Assembly: GCA_963838495.1 (NCBI GenBank) | Contig: CAWIRC010000001.1 | Span: 1,922,001-1,986,000, forward strand | Direction of reading: 5' to 3' | DNA from: JBEKIK01 sp963838495 | Lineage (GTDB): Bacteria; Planctomycetota; Planctomycetia; Pirellulales; Thermoguttaceae | Length of the DNA: 64,000 bases | Shown here: positions 36,965 through 44,970 of the stretch, piece by piece | Position numbering within the stretch: the first letter of the stretch is position 1 | Layout: each line of letters begins with the position of its first letter | The notes under the pieces: generated by a model | Databases searched by the model: none | Seen by the model: only the letters and a program-made list of their open reading frames with translations | What the model was told of the DNA's origin: nothing | Position numbers and translations under genes: made by a program

Positions 36965-37184
36965 CTCCCCTCGCCGGGCACCGACCGAAGGTTGGTCGGG
37001 AGAGGGGTTGGGGGTGAGGGCAAAGTTGTGGAAGCACGTTATGTTTAGCCCGGGAGCTTGCTCCCGGTGCTTCCGGCTATTTGCATTGACCCAGTGTGAC
37101 ATATATCGCAACCGGAGTCCCCGGTGTATTTGCTGGGAGTTAAATTTTCGTAACCAAAGCCCCCGGTGTTTTCATCGGGGGCTA
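36965..37184. repeat. intergenic repeats after glgB: CCCCTC...GGTGAGGG element and GGGAGC palindromes
   Basis: The 345-bp gap after glgB is largely repeats. At 36965-37020 is a copy of the dispersed CTCCCCTC...GGGTGAGGG element with hairpin CACCGACCGAAGGTTGGTCGGGAG. At 37048-37070 is CCCGGGAGCTTGCTCCCGG, followed by degenerate relatives near 37111-37135 and 37158-37184 (AGCCCCCGGTG...CATCGGGGGCT). A closely related copy of the second type is at 51904-51935. Confidence 0.8.
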
Positions 37185-37303
37185 AATTATTTCTGTGCTG
37201 CGATCTCATTCTATTTTTGGCCGGTTATCTTGTCCAACCGAGTACCGTGTACGTACAATATCGAGTGTGGAAAACGGCATCACATTTTTTAGGAGAATTT
37301 CAG

Positions 37304-37708
37304 ATGGCGGATATTACACTTAAACAAGCCCATGCGGTCATCGGGGCGGCATTAAAAAGGGCCGAGGAAATCGGCACGAAAATGGACATCGCCGTGGTCG
37401 ACGCGGGCGCGAACCTCAAGGCCTTCGTCCGCATGGACGATGCCTGGCTGGGCAGCATCGACATCGCCATAAAAAAGGCCAAAACCGCCCGCTTCTTCGA
37501 CATGCCCACGGGCGAAATCGGAAAACTCTCGCAGCCCGCCGGCCCGCTTTTCAACATCGAGCACTCCAACGCCGGACTGATCTCGTTTCCCGGCGGAGTG
37601 CCGCTCAAGAACAAGGACGGCGCGATCATCGGCGCGGTCGGCGTCTCCGGCAGCACCGTGGAAAACGATCACGCCGTCGCTTCCGCCGGGGCAAACTCCG
37701 TCGGATAA
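37304..37708 (+). CDS. GlcG/HbpS-family protein (heme-binding-like)
   Basis: 134 residues of the GlcG/HbpS/PduO-C fold (DUF336). Typical strands: ITLKQAHAVIGAALKRAEEIG, MDIAVVDAGANLKAFVRMDDAWLGSIDIAIKKAKTA, FPGGVPLKNKDGAIIGAVGVSG. Members bind heme or corrinoid-related ligands, or serve as accessory proteins; the exact ligand is unknown. AGGAG stands 8 bases before the ATG. It is a single gene with no close operon partner. Confidence 0.88.
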   Translation: MADITLKQAHAVIGAALKRAEEIGTKMDIAVVDAGANLKAFVRMDDAWLGSIDIAIKKAKTARFFDMPTGEIGKLSQPAGPLFNIEHSNAGLISFPGGVPLKNKDGAIIGAVGVSGSTVENDHAVASAGANSVG

Positions 37709-37774
37709 TAGCCGACTTGTAACCATTATCATTTATGTTAAAATGAATTCGGCTTTATCCAGGAGACATCAATC

Positions 37775-38023
37775 ATGAATATATCCATACCTCCCGAATT
37801 GGAAGGTTTTGTGCAAAGCCTTATTTTATCGGGCGATTATCGCAATTCCGACGAAGTTGTGGGCACAGCCCTGAAAATGCTGCAAAATAAAGAAAAACTC
37901 CGCCGCGAAATTCAAGCGGGAATCGACCAGCTCGATCAAGGCCAAGGCCGAGACGCCGACGACGTTTTTGCCCGATTGATGAAAAAAGCCCATGCATTAT
38001 CCTGTGCGCGGGGCGGAAATTAA
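37775..38023 (+). CDS. ParD-type antitoxin
   Basis: 82 residues with a ribbon-helix-helix N-terminus (MNISIPPELEGFVQSLILSGDYRNSDEVVGTALKML), typical of ParD/CC2985 antitoxins that bind their own promoter and the ParE toxin. AGGAG lies upstream. Its stop overlaps the toxin start by one base (TAATG). Confidence 0.85.
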   Translation: MNISIPPELEGFVQSLILSGDYRNSDEVVGTALKMLQNKEKLRREIQAGIDQLDQGQGRDADDVFARLMKKAHALSCARGGN

Positions 38024-38313
38024 TGAAGAAGAAATTGACCTTTTCCCCCCGAGCCGAGGCCGATTTAAACGAGATCCTGGAATTCATTGCCAAAGATAAG
38101 CCTATCGCGGCAGTCTCTTTTGTGGAAAAATTGCGTGAAAAGTGCTTTCTGTTGGCCTCTAATCCCGATCTTGGCGAACTTCGAACCGATCTCGCGGAAA
38201 ACCTTCGCTGCTTCAGCTTTAGAAATTATGTAATTTTTTATCGGCCCACACAAAACGGCGTGGAAATTATCCGTGTGGCAAGCGGCTTCCAAAATATTGA
38301 ACTACTGTTTTGA
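38023..38313 (+). CDS. ParE/RelE-family toxin
   Basis: 96 residues of the RelE/ParE superfamily: FSPRAEADLNEILEFIAKDKPIAAVSFVEKLREKC, NPDLGELRTDLAENLRCFSFRNYVIFYRP and a C-terminal IIRVASGFQNIE. ParE members poison DNA gyrase. Translation is coupled to the antitoxin through TAATG. Confidence 0.87.
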   Translation: MKKKLTFSPRAEADLNEILEFIAKDKPIAAVSFVEKLREKCFLLASNPDLGELRTDLAENLRCFSFRNYVIFYRPTQNGVEIIRVASGFQNIELLF

Positions 38314-38355
38314 AAAACATTAACTCATTCCAATTTTCCACACAAGTATCTCTTT

Positions 38356-39528
38356 ATGTCTTACGGTGAAGATCGCGATTTTCTGGCAAAACATACGCAA
38401 CTGATCGAATTGTTTGATTCCGCCGGCGGGCGGGTGGCCGTTGCGCCCATCTATCAAGGCCGGGTGATGACTTCGAGCTGCGACGGGCCGGAAGGCATGA
38501 GTTTCGGGTTCGTCAACCGCGATTTCATCTCCGCCGGGGTTCCCAACGAGCATTTCAACAACTACGGCGGCGAGGAACGCATGTGGATCTCGCCCGAGGG
38601 CGGACAGTTCAGCCTCTGGTTCAAGCCCGGCGTTAAAGAACAGACTCTTGCCGACTGGTTCACCCCGCCCGGATTGAACGACGGCTCCTGGCCCGTGGTC
38701 TCCCGGGAAAACAATACCGCCGTGAGCATGGCGGCAAAAATGAAACTGCAAAACACCTCAGGCACGCGCTTCGAGGTGGAAGTGGGCCGCGCCGTGCGCC
38801 TGCTTTCCGCCCGCGACTGTAGTGAAATCTTCGGTCCGTCGGCGGGCAATGCATTTTCGCAAAACGACGTCAAAATAGTGGCCTATGAAACCATCAATAA
38901 GATAGCCAACCTCGGCCCGCCCATGACCAAGGAAAAGGGGCTGATTTCCATCTGGATTCTGGGCATGCTCAACGCGGGCCCCAAAACCGTGGTCCTGGCG
39001 CCTTATAAATCCGGCGATCCCGAGCGGCTCGGCCCGGCGGTGCGGAGCGATTATTTCGGCGCGGTCCCGCCCGAGCGCCTGAAAATCCTCCCCGAGGCCG
39101 TCCTCTTCCGCGCCGACGGCCTGTGCCGCTCCAAGATCGGAACCTCGCAGCGCCGCGCCAGGGACATTGTCGGATCGATCGATTATCAATCAAACGTTCT
39201 CACGCTGGTAAAATTCAGCATGCCCGACAATCCGGCAGAAAACCTTTATATGAACAATCTCTGGAGCCCGCATCTTGATCAACCCTACGTCGGCGACGTG
39301 ATGAACAGCTACAACGACGGCCCTGCGGAGCCGGGGAAAAAGGGTATGGGGGCGTTCTACGAACTCGAATCCCTCTCGCCCGCAAAAGAACTTAAAACCG
39401 GCGAATCGTTATCCCACAAAAACGTGACTATCCACATTCATGCCAATCCGGATATTTTAGCCCAATCGGCCGGGCAATTTCTCGGCGTCGATCTGGACAA
39501 AGTCCGCCGAGAAATGCAAATTCAATGA
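38356..39528 (+). CDS. DUF6786-like protein of unknown function
   Basis: 390 residues, without signal peptide or TM helix. The pattern GGRVAVAPIYQGRVMTSSCDGPEG, SFGFVNRDF, HFNNYGGEERMWISPEGGQFSLWFKPG matches the uncharacterised DUF6786 family as I remember it, which is thought to have a sugar-mutarotase-like beta fold. It is beta-rich throughout. No catalytic assignment is possible. It is the next gene after the ParDE pair, 42 bp away, but probably independent. Confidence 0.65.
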   Translation: MSYGEDRDFLAKHTQLIELFDSAGGRVAVAPIYQGRVMTSSCDGPEGMSFGFVNRDFISAGVPNEHFNNYGGEERMWISPEGGQFSLWFKPGVKEQTLADWFTPPGLNDGSWPVVSRENNTAVSMAAKMKLQNTSGTRFEVEVGRAVRLLSARDCSEIFGPSAGNAFSQNDVKIVAYETINKIANLGPPMTKEKGLISIWILGMLNAGPKTVVLAPYKSGDPERLGPAVRSDYFGAVPPERLKILPEAVLFRADGLCRSKIGTSQRRARDIVGSIDYQSNVLTLVKFSMPDNPAENLYMNNLWSPHLDQPYVGDVMNSYNDGPAEPGKKGMGAFYELESLSPAKELKTGESLSHKNVTIHIHANPDILAQSAGQFLGVDLDKVRREMQIQ

Positions 39529-39555
39529 CGAATGCGGAATTATGAATGATGAATA

Positions 39556-39694
39556 AGAAACCACTTGCGGTTTAGCGCGGTTTTACTGGTTCCCACGCTC
39601 CTGCGTGGAAACCTACTGCCCCGGCACTCCCGGGTGATTGAAGCAATACCGATCGTTGCATATGACGCGTTCCCACGGGGGACCGTGGGAACCA
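39556..39694. repeat. three palindromes: AAACCACTTGCGGTTT and two GTTCCCACG...CGTGGGAAC copies
   Basis: The 184-bp gap before the methyltransferase gene holds GAAACCACTTGCGGTTTAG (from 39558), GGTTCCCACGCTCCTGCGTGG (39588-39608) and GTTCCCACGGGGGACCGTGG (39669-39688). The two latter belong to the family also seen at 42730-42783. Confidence 0.8.
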
Positions 39695-39712
39695 GAGTAA
39701 TACAGGTGTCTC

Positions 39713-40396
39713 ATGCTTAAGCGCGTTCTCGAAACCGAAGCCATGGACAGCCCCGAAGAGGCCCGGGATTACGATTCCATGGACCACGGCGAGGTGAATC
39801 GGATCTTTGCGGCCGACTTGCTTGCCGCTTTGGAAAAAGGGGCCCCCTTTTTCACGTCTGAAATCCTCGATTTAGGCACGGGCACGGCCTTGATACCCAT
39901 CGAAATCTGCCGCCGGGTTCTCAACGCCCGCCTGCTGGCCGTGGACGCCGCCCAACACATGCTCGCGCTCGCCCGGCGGAACGTGGAAAAGGCCGGCCTG
40001 GCCGACCGCATCCGCCTGGAACGTGTTGACGCCAAGCGCCTGCCGTATCGCGACGGGCAATTCGCCGCCGTCATCTCCAACAGCATAATCCATCATCTTT
40101 CCGATCCCGGCGTTGCGATAAATGAGGCCTGGCGCGTGACCGCCCCGGGTGGACTCATATTCTTCCGCGATTTATTTCGTCCCGAAAATGAGGCCGCGAT
40201 CAGCCGCCTGGTCGAAAACTACGCGGCCGGCGCGAACCTGCACCAGCAACAAATGCTCGCCGATTCTTTTCGCGCGGCATTGACCGTGGAAGAGATGCGC
40301 AAATTGATAGCTCCGCTTGGCATACCGCCCGAATCCGTACAAGCAACCAGCGACCGCCACTGGACCTGGACCGCGTGGAAAAATACCCGGAATTAA
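39713..40396 (+). CDS. class I SAM-dependent methyltransferase
   Basis: 227-residue Rossmann methyltransferase. Motif I is SEILDLGTGTALIPIEICRR, motif II LLAVDAAQHMLALARRN, and the later motif FAAVISNSIIHHLSDPGVAINEAWRV is of the UbiE/methyltransferase-11 type. Substrate unknown. A strong hairpin follows the stop by 33 bp. Confidence 0.88.
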   Translation: MLKRVLETEAMDSPEEARDYDSMDHGEVNRIFAADLLAALEKGAPFFTSEILDLGTGTALIPIEICRRVLNARLLAVDAAQHMLALARRNVEKAGLADRIRLERVDAKRLPYRDGQFAAVISNSIIHHLSDPGVAINEAWRVTAPGGLIFFRDLFRPENEAAISRLVENYAAGANLHQQQMLADSFRAALTVEEMRKLIAPLGIPPESVQATSDRHWTWTAWKNTRN

Positions 40397-40428
40397 TCAC
40401 ATAACAACCAAAGATAGAAATCATTTCA

Positions 40429-40456
40429 AGCCCACGGGTTGCAACCCGTGGGCTTT
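40429..40456 (+). terminator. candidate hairpin terminator after the methyltransferase gene
   Basis: Perfect palindrome AGCCCACGGGTTG / CAACCCGTGGGCT with a 13-bp stem, flanked by AA and TT, 33 bp after the stop codon. The following bases are TTATGATA, a weak U-tract, so it may be another mobile palindrome acting as a terminator. Confidence 0.6.
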
Positions 40457-40500
40457 ATGATATACATTCCTAAAACTCAATACTATAAGGAGCTAAAGCG

Positions 40501-41712
40501 TTGCCCGACCAATCGCCGCCGCAGACAGCGGATGAACAACCGGATTCAGCAGGATTGACGCCCGAGGAGCTTTCCGAGGCCAAGCGCTACGGCCGGCTAG
40601 AGTTGATCTGCGCATTGGCGGACAAGGCCATCGACGTCGCCTATTTGGCCGTGGCCGCGTTTGTGCTTGCCCGGCCCGTGGATGGATGGTTAAACAATTT
40701 TTCCCTGCCTGAGCGCGTCGCCTCGCTCCGTTTGCTGCTCCTGTTTCTTATTCTTACCGCAGGACATATCGTAGTCTCGTTTCCCCTGTCGTTTTATTCG
40801 GGCCATATCTTGGAGCACCAGTTCAGCCTGAGCACACAGACATTCGCCGGCTGGCTGTGGCGATACGCCAAGCGAATTTTACTGGGCACTACATTAGGCG
40901 CCGTGCTTATCGTCGGCCTTTACTGGCTGATCTGGACCACCGGCCCGATTTGGTGGCTCGTGGCTGCCGGGGCGTTTTTCCTGGTCAGCGTTTTGCTCGG
41001 ACAATTGGCCCCCGTGCTCATCCTGCCGCTATTCTATAAAATCGAAAAACTAGATGTTCCGGAATTGACCGGCCGCATCGCCGCACTGGCCCAAGGCACG
41101 GGCCTGTCGATCGAAGGCGTCTATCGCCTCGATCTTAGCGAGGAAACCGTCAAGGCCAACGCCATGCTCGCCGGTCTGGGCCGCACACGCCGCGTGCTCT
41201 TGGGCGATACGCTCCTGAATGGCTTTTCGCCCGAGGAAATCGAAGTCATCTTCGCCCACGAGATCGGGCATCACGTTTTTCATCACATCCGCAAGATGAT
41301 CGCCGCGGGGATTTTTTACAGCGCCGCCGGATTTTTCATTTGCGACCGGATTTTAACCGCCTGGATCGGCGCAGGCCATGCACCCTTGGATTACTCCCAT
41401 TTGCCTGTATACACCCTGCCGCTTATTATGTTTGTCCTCACCCTTTTCGCCATGCTCTTGGAGCCCGTGCAAAACGTCATCTCCCGGCATTACGAACGGC
41501 AATCCGATCGCTACGCAATCGACCGGACCGACAATAAAGAGGCGTACATCTCGGCATTTCGCAAGCTGGCAAGGCTCAACAAGGACGACCCTCATCCGCA
41601 TCCGCTGGAAGTTTTTCTATTCCACAGCCACCCGCCCATCGCCGAGCGGCTCGCCTTGGCGGAAAGCGAGCCACCCAGAGGGTACCCGGCGTCAATCTGC
41701 CGAGATGATTGA
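40501..41712 (+). CDS. M48-family zinc metalloprotease (Ste24/CAAX-protease-like)
   Basis: 403-residue integral membrane protease. TTG at 40501 follows AAGGAGCT at normal spacing, so it is accepted as the start. Four to five TM segments precede the zinc motif HEIGHH in VIFAHEIGHHVFHHI (about residue 252), and the third zinc ligand is Glu/Asp in RQSDRYAIDRT. The C-terminal HPLEVFLFHSHPPIAERLALAE is a Ste24 feature. It probably processes membrane or prenylated-type peptides; its bacterial substrate is unknown. Confidence 0.92.
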   Translation: MPDQSPPQTADEQPDSAGLTPEELSEAKRYGRLELICALADKAIDVAYLAVAAFVLARPVDGWLNNFSLPERVASLRLLLLFLILTAGHIVVSFPLSFYSGHILEHQFSLSTQTFAGWLWRYAKRILLGTTLGAVLIVGLYWLIWTTGPIWWLVAAGAFFLVSVLLGQLAPVLILPLFYKIEKLDVPELTGRIAALAQGTGLSIEGVYRLDLSEETVKANAMLAGLGRTRRVLLGDTLLNGFSPEEIEVIFAHEIGHHVFHHIRKMIAAGIFYSAAGFFICDRILTAWIGAGHAPLDYSHLPVYTLPLIMFVLTLFAMLLEPVQNVISRHYERQSDRYAIDRTDNKEAYISAFRKLARLNKDDPHPHPLEVFLFHSHPPIAERLALAESEPPRGYPASICRDD

Positions 41713-41749
41713 TGGAAAACCGCTTACGGTTTCGCGATAGCCAAGGGCA

Positions 41750-42616
41750 TTAGAATTCCAAATACTCTTCCACCGCTTCGCGGAGCACGTCGCGGCTGGG
41801 ATCCACGACGGTCCAAAGTTTCACGGCCAAGGCGATTTGCTCGATGAATATGCTCAGGCCATCCACAGTTTTGCATCCGCGCTCGGCGGCTGCGTGCAAA
41901 AGCCGCGTTTGCGGCGGATCGGTGGATACGTCGGCGACCAGCAATTCCGGCCGCAGACTGTCATAGAACAGCGAAACAAGGGCATCATCGTCTCCCCGAC
42001 CCATCGATGTGGCATGAACGAGCACGTCCGCTTCCTCCGGCACGGAATATTCGCCTTGCCAGGGCACGGCCGAAACCGGAACCTGGCACTTAGAGGCCAA
42101 CAGGCCGGCCAATTCATTTGCCCGGGATTCGCTGCGATTGACGATTGTAATTTCGCCCGCGCCCGCCGCGGCCAACTCCAAGGCCGTGGCCCGCGCCACC
42201 CTGCCCGCGCCCAGCAGCACGAATCGCTTGCCGGCCGGGGCAACGTCCCGCCCAATCGCCTGCAACACGGCCTTGCCTTCGAGATTGTCGCCCACCAAAT
42301 CGCCCCCCTGGCGAGTGAAAATATTAACCGCTCCCACGGCGGCCGCGGTCTCGGTAGTGCGATCCAAGAGGGGAATGACTGCCTGCTTGTGCGGATCGCC
42401 GAAATGCCCACCAAAAAATCCCAACGCCTTAACCCCCCGGATCGCATCGCCCAGATCGTCAGCCCCCACCTCAAAGGTAAGATATCGCCAATCCAGATCG
42501 TGATGGGCAAAGGCCTTTTCGATCATGTACTGCGTGGGATTCCCGCTCACCGGCTGCGCCAGCAAGGCGAGAATCGAGGGCACTGCAGAACTGGTCACGG
42601 TCGGAACCTCAATCAA
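41750..42616 (-). CDS. aroE: shikimate dehydrogenase-family protein
   Basis: Reduces 3-dehydroshikimate with NADPH in aromatic amino-acid synthesis; 288 residues. Visible are the N-terminal substrate loop SSAVPSILALLAQPVSGNPTQYMIEKAFAHH, the Lys of GDPHKQAVIPLLD, GDNLEGKAVLQAIG where most members read NTDG, and the NADP fold FVLLGAGRVARATALELAAAGAGEITIVNRSESRA. The Asp of the catalytic pair is Glu here and the NVTxP block is replaced by GGHFGDP, so a related quinate/shikimate dehydrogenase or an AroD-less paralogue cannot be excluded. It is convergent with the M48 gene. Confidence 0.83.
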   Translation of the reverse strand: MIEVPTVTSSAVPSILALLAQPVSGNPTQYMIEKAFAHHDLDWRYLTFEVGADDLGDAIRGVKALGFFGGHFGDPHKQAVIPLLDRTTETAAAVGAVNIFTRQGGDLVGDNLEGKAVLQAIGRDVAPAGKRFVLLGAGRVARATALELAAAGAGEITIVNRSESRANELAGLLASKCQVPVSAVPWQGEYSVPEEADVLVHATSMGRGDDDALVSLFYDSLRPELLVADVSTDPPQTRLLHAAAERGCKTVDGLSIFIEQIALAVKLWTVVDPSRDVLREAVEEYLEF

Positions 42617-42729
42617 GATGATGTATTTTTCCTATTGCATCGCTATTGTTGCCCAAGACCGGCAAAAAAACAATTCCCCCCAAGATTGTGCAAGACGATT
42701 CGCAAGGAATAAGTATTTCTCGGTTTTAT

Positions 42730-42783
42730 CCTCGTTCCCACGGTCCTCCATATCCTCGTTCCCACGGTCCTCCGTGGGAACGC
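42730..42783. repeat. GTTCCCACGGTCCTCCGTGGGAAC palindrome and half copy
   Basis: TCGTTCCCACGGTCCTCC occurs at about 42732-42749 as a half element and again at 42757-42774, where it completes as CGTGGGAACGC. It is the same family as at 39588-39694. A partial copy (GGTTCCCACGG) is near 47217. Confidence 0.8.
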
Positions 42784-42840
42784 ACTACGGAAAAGCGGGG
42801 GCCCAAGTAGAACATGGGAACCAGAAGCATAGCCAAACAC

Positions 42841-44124
42841 TTATGCGTTCGCGGTTTGCTCGCCTTGCCGGGCGAGTTGCAGGCGCAAAAGGCGGATTTC
42901 CTGCTCGTATTGCATCCGCTCCACCTGCCACCGCTGCGATTCTTCCTCGAAGCGCGTTTGTTGCTGCAAAAGCGCCTGTTCCCGGGCGGTCATCTCCGCG
43001 GCCTGCCGCTGGGATTCTTTTTGCTCGGCCTCCAAGCGGCGCCCGAATTCCTGCTTCTGCCCGGCCAGCTTGCGGTATTGCTCCACCAATTGATCCCGCA
43101 CGCTTTCCATTTCTTCTTTCCGCTTGATCAATTCGGCATTGGCCAGGCGATACTGGTCGGCCAGGCGTTTGCGGATCCGGCCCAGCGAGCGGGTCAACGC
43201 CGCCGCGGGGGCCGAGCCGGAGAGCTTCAGCCAAAGTTCCTCGGTGGCCAAATGGATTTCCAACGTCTCCCGGTGCATCCGTTGCAATTCGCCGCGAAGC
43301 TCCAACAGCCCCGCGCGGCATTGATCCACACTCTTGCCGCGCTCCTCCAGGACCCGGCGTTTCTTTTCCAGATCGGCCAGGGCTTGGCGCTGCCGGGCAA
43401 CCAGATGCTGGCGTTCCCGATGGATCTCTTCGCGCAGTTCCCGGAACTGGGCGGTTAATTGCTCACGAAAATTCCGGATTTCGCCTTGGGCCTGGGCAAG
43501 CCGATTTTCGGCCTTTTCCAGCTCTCGCTGCCTTCTATCGTTTTGTTCTGCATGTTTTTGGGCAGCTTGCACTTTTTCCAGCGGTTGACCGGCGCAAGGA
43601 CCGGCTTGTTCACGTGTGGCACGCGCTTTTCGTTTCAAAACGGCATCGGCAGCGGCCAACCGCTCCAATCGCTCCAAGATTTCCTTTTCCCGAACGTCCA
43701 ACTCCAACCGGTGCTGCTCGTGTTCAGCCTCCCGTTCGCTTAGACACAACCGCTCCCTGCGCAGATCGGTTTCCAATTGGGCAAGCTCCGCATTCAATTG
43801 CGCCTCGCGATGATCGAGCTCTCTTTGCCGCTGGCGGAGAAAATGGGCCAATTGCTCGGCTTGTTTTTGAAGCCCTTCGCCCGCCAAATCGTCTTCGGGC
43901 AACTCATCAATCGGCTGAACCGGCAGGTTTTCGGCCAGTCCCGAGGTCGCCGATTCTACATCCAGTTCCACGCCCGAATCCGGCACAGCCGCGGGCATAA
44001 GAACCATGTCCTGCCCGACAGAATGGGCGGCGTCGATGCGGGCATCCTGGAGAAGGGCCTGCACACCCTTGCCAGGACTCTTAGGCAATGCCGTTTCGGT
44101 TCTAGTGCTGGACATCGTCGCCAT
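42841..44124 (-). CDS. long coiled-coil protein of unknown function
   Basis: About 427 residues, soluble. After an 80-residue unstructured N-terminus, nearly the whole protein is charged heptad-type coiled coil (QLAHFLRQRQRELDHREAQL, REKEILERLERLAAADAVL, RNFREQLTAQFRELREEIHRERQHLV), broken near residue 310 by a short helical block ATEELWLKLSGSAPAAALTRSLGRIRKRLADQYR. It could serve as a cytoskeletal or scaffold element. The start is uncertain: ATG at 44124 or 44115 looks better than the upstream one. I recall similar proteins from planctomycetes but no function. Confidence 0.7.
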   Translation of the reverse strand: MATMSSTRTETALPKSPGKGVQALLQDARIDAAHSVGQDMVLMPAAVPDSGVELDVESATSGLAENLPVQPIDELPEDDLAGEGLQKQAEQLAHFLRQRQRELDHREAQLNAELAQLETDLRRERLCLSEREAEHEQHRLELDVREKEILERLERLAAADAVLKRKARATREQAGPCAGQPLEKVQAAQKHAEQNDRRQRELEKAENRLAQAQGEIRNFREQLTAQFRELREEIHRERQHLVARQRQALADLEKKRRVLEERGKSVDQCRAGLLELRGELQRMHRETLEIHLATEELWLKLSGSAPAAALTRSLGRIRKRLADQYRLANAELIKRKEEMESVRDQLVEQYRKLAGQKQEFGRRLEAEQKESQRQAAEMTAREQALLQQQTRFEEESQRWQVERMQYEQEIRLLRLQLARQGEQTANA

Positions 44125-44238
44125 ACCCAAAGGATAAAAAGCTCGGCCGCTCGATAAACTCCGCAATCGGCAAGGCTTTCCCAGACTCCTTAATCGGCAA
44201 GCGACATGTCCAAATTAACTTGGAGTTTTACAATTTGT

Positions 44239-44278
44239 GCCCCTCTCCCTTTGGAAGATGGGTTGGGGTGAGGGCAGA
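44239..44278. repeat. CCCCTCTCC...GGGTGAGGG element
   Basis: Copy of the dispersed element between the coiled-coil and thioredoxin genes. It reads CCCCTCTCCCTTTGGAAGATGGGTTGGGGTGAGGGCAG as two halves (44240-44258 and 44259-44277) with a mutated inner palindrome. Confidence 0.75.
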
Positions 44279-44381
44279 ATGATAGCATGGATAAACCACG
44301 TAAACGAGGCAAATATATGGCCCTCGCTTGCGGCTGTACTGGACAAGCAGCTTGAAGATTTGGAATTAAATATTTGGCCGC

Positions 44382-44708
44382 TTAGGATTTCGCCTGATCG
44401 AGCGCCTCTTGCAGGCGTTTTTTCGGTTGCACACCCACAAATCGTTCGACCACCTGCCCGCCCTTGAAAATCATTAACGTCGGGATGCTGCTGACCCCAT
44501 ATCCGGCCGCAACGTTCGGACTATCGTCGATATTGAGTTTGCATACTTTAACCGAGTCGATGTTTTCGGTGGCCAGTTCTTCCACAACCGGTGCAATCAT
44601 TCGGCAGGGACCGCACCAAGACGCCCAAAAATCGACCAAAACCGGCAACGGCGACTTGAGAACCTCCTCCTCGAAGTTCTGATCCTGAATTTCAACGGCA
44701 TTATGCAT
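44382..44708 (-). CDS. trxA: thioredoxin
   Basis: 108-residue cytoplasmic dithiol reductase. The active site WCGPC is in VDFWASWCGPCRMIAP (about residues 31-35) and the cis-Pro is in VSSIPTLMIFKGG. The ATG has an AGGAG ribosome site upstream (TAAGGAGCCATTAAATG). Monocistronic by appearance. Confidence 0.97.
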   Translation of the reverse strand: MHNAVEIQDQNFEEEVLKSPLPVLVDFWASWCGPCRMIAPVVEELATENIDSVKVCKLNIDDSPNVAAGYGVSSIPTLMIFKGGQVVERFVGVQPKKRLQEALDQAKS

Positions 44709-44970
44709 TTAATGGCTCCTTATTCGGTTACAAATCAATCAGAATATTATAGAGCCGCCGCTTAAACCGTCAATCGACCGGGAAGATGCATTTTCATCCA
44801 ATGACAAGCGAAAAAACCGCAATTACTCGGGAAACTATACTATCCCCCATCACAATTGCGGGCGGTAAGTGGGCTGCTCTACCTTGCTTTTCAGGCCATC
44901 GTTCCCCACCATGAGCCCCGGGTGCTTGCGCCAATCCAATTTCGCCTCCCCCATTGCGAGATTCCCGCGT

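Noticed and set aside
40429..40456. Perfect intrinsic terminator
   Set aside because: Kept only as a candidate: the stem is strong but the U-tract is poor, and similar palindromes occur as repeats.
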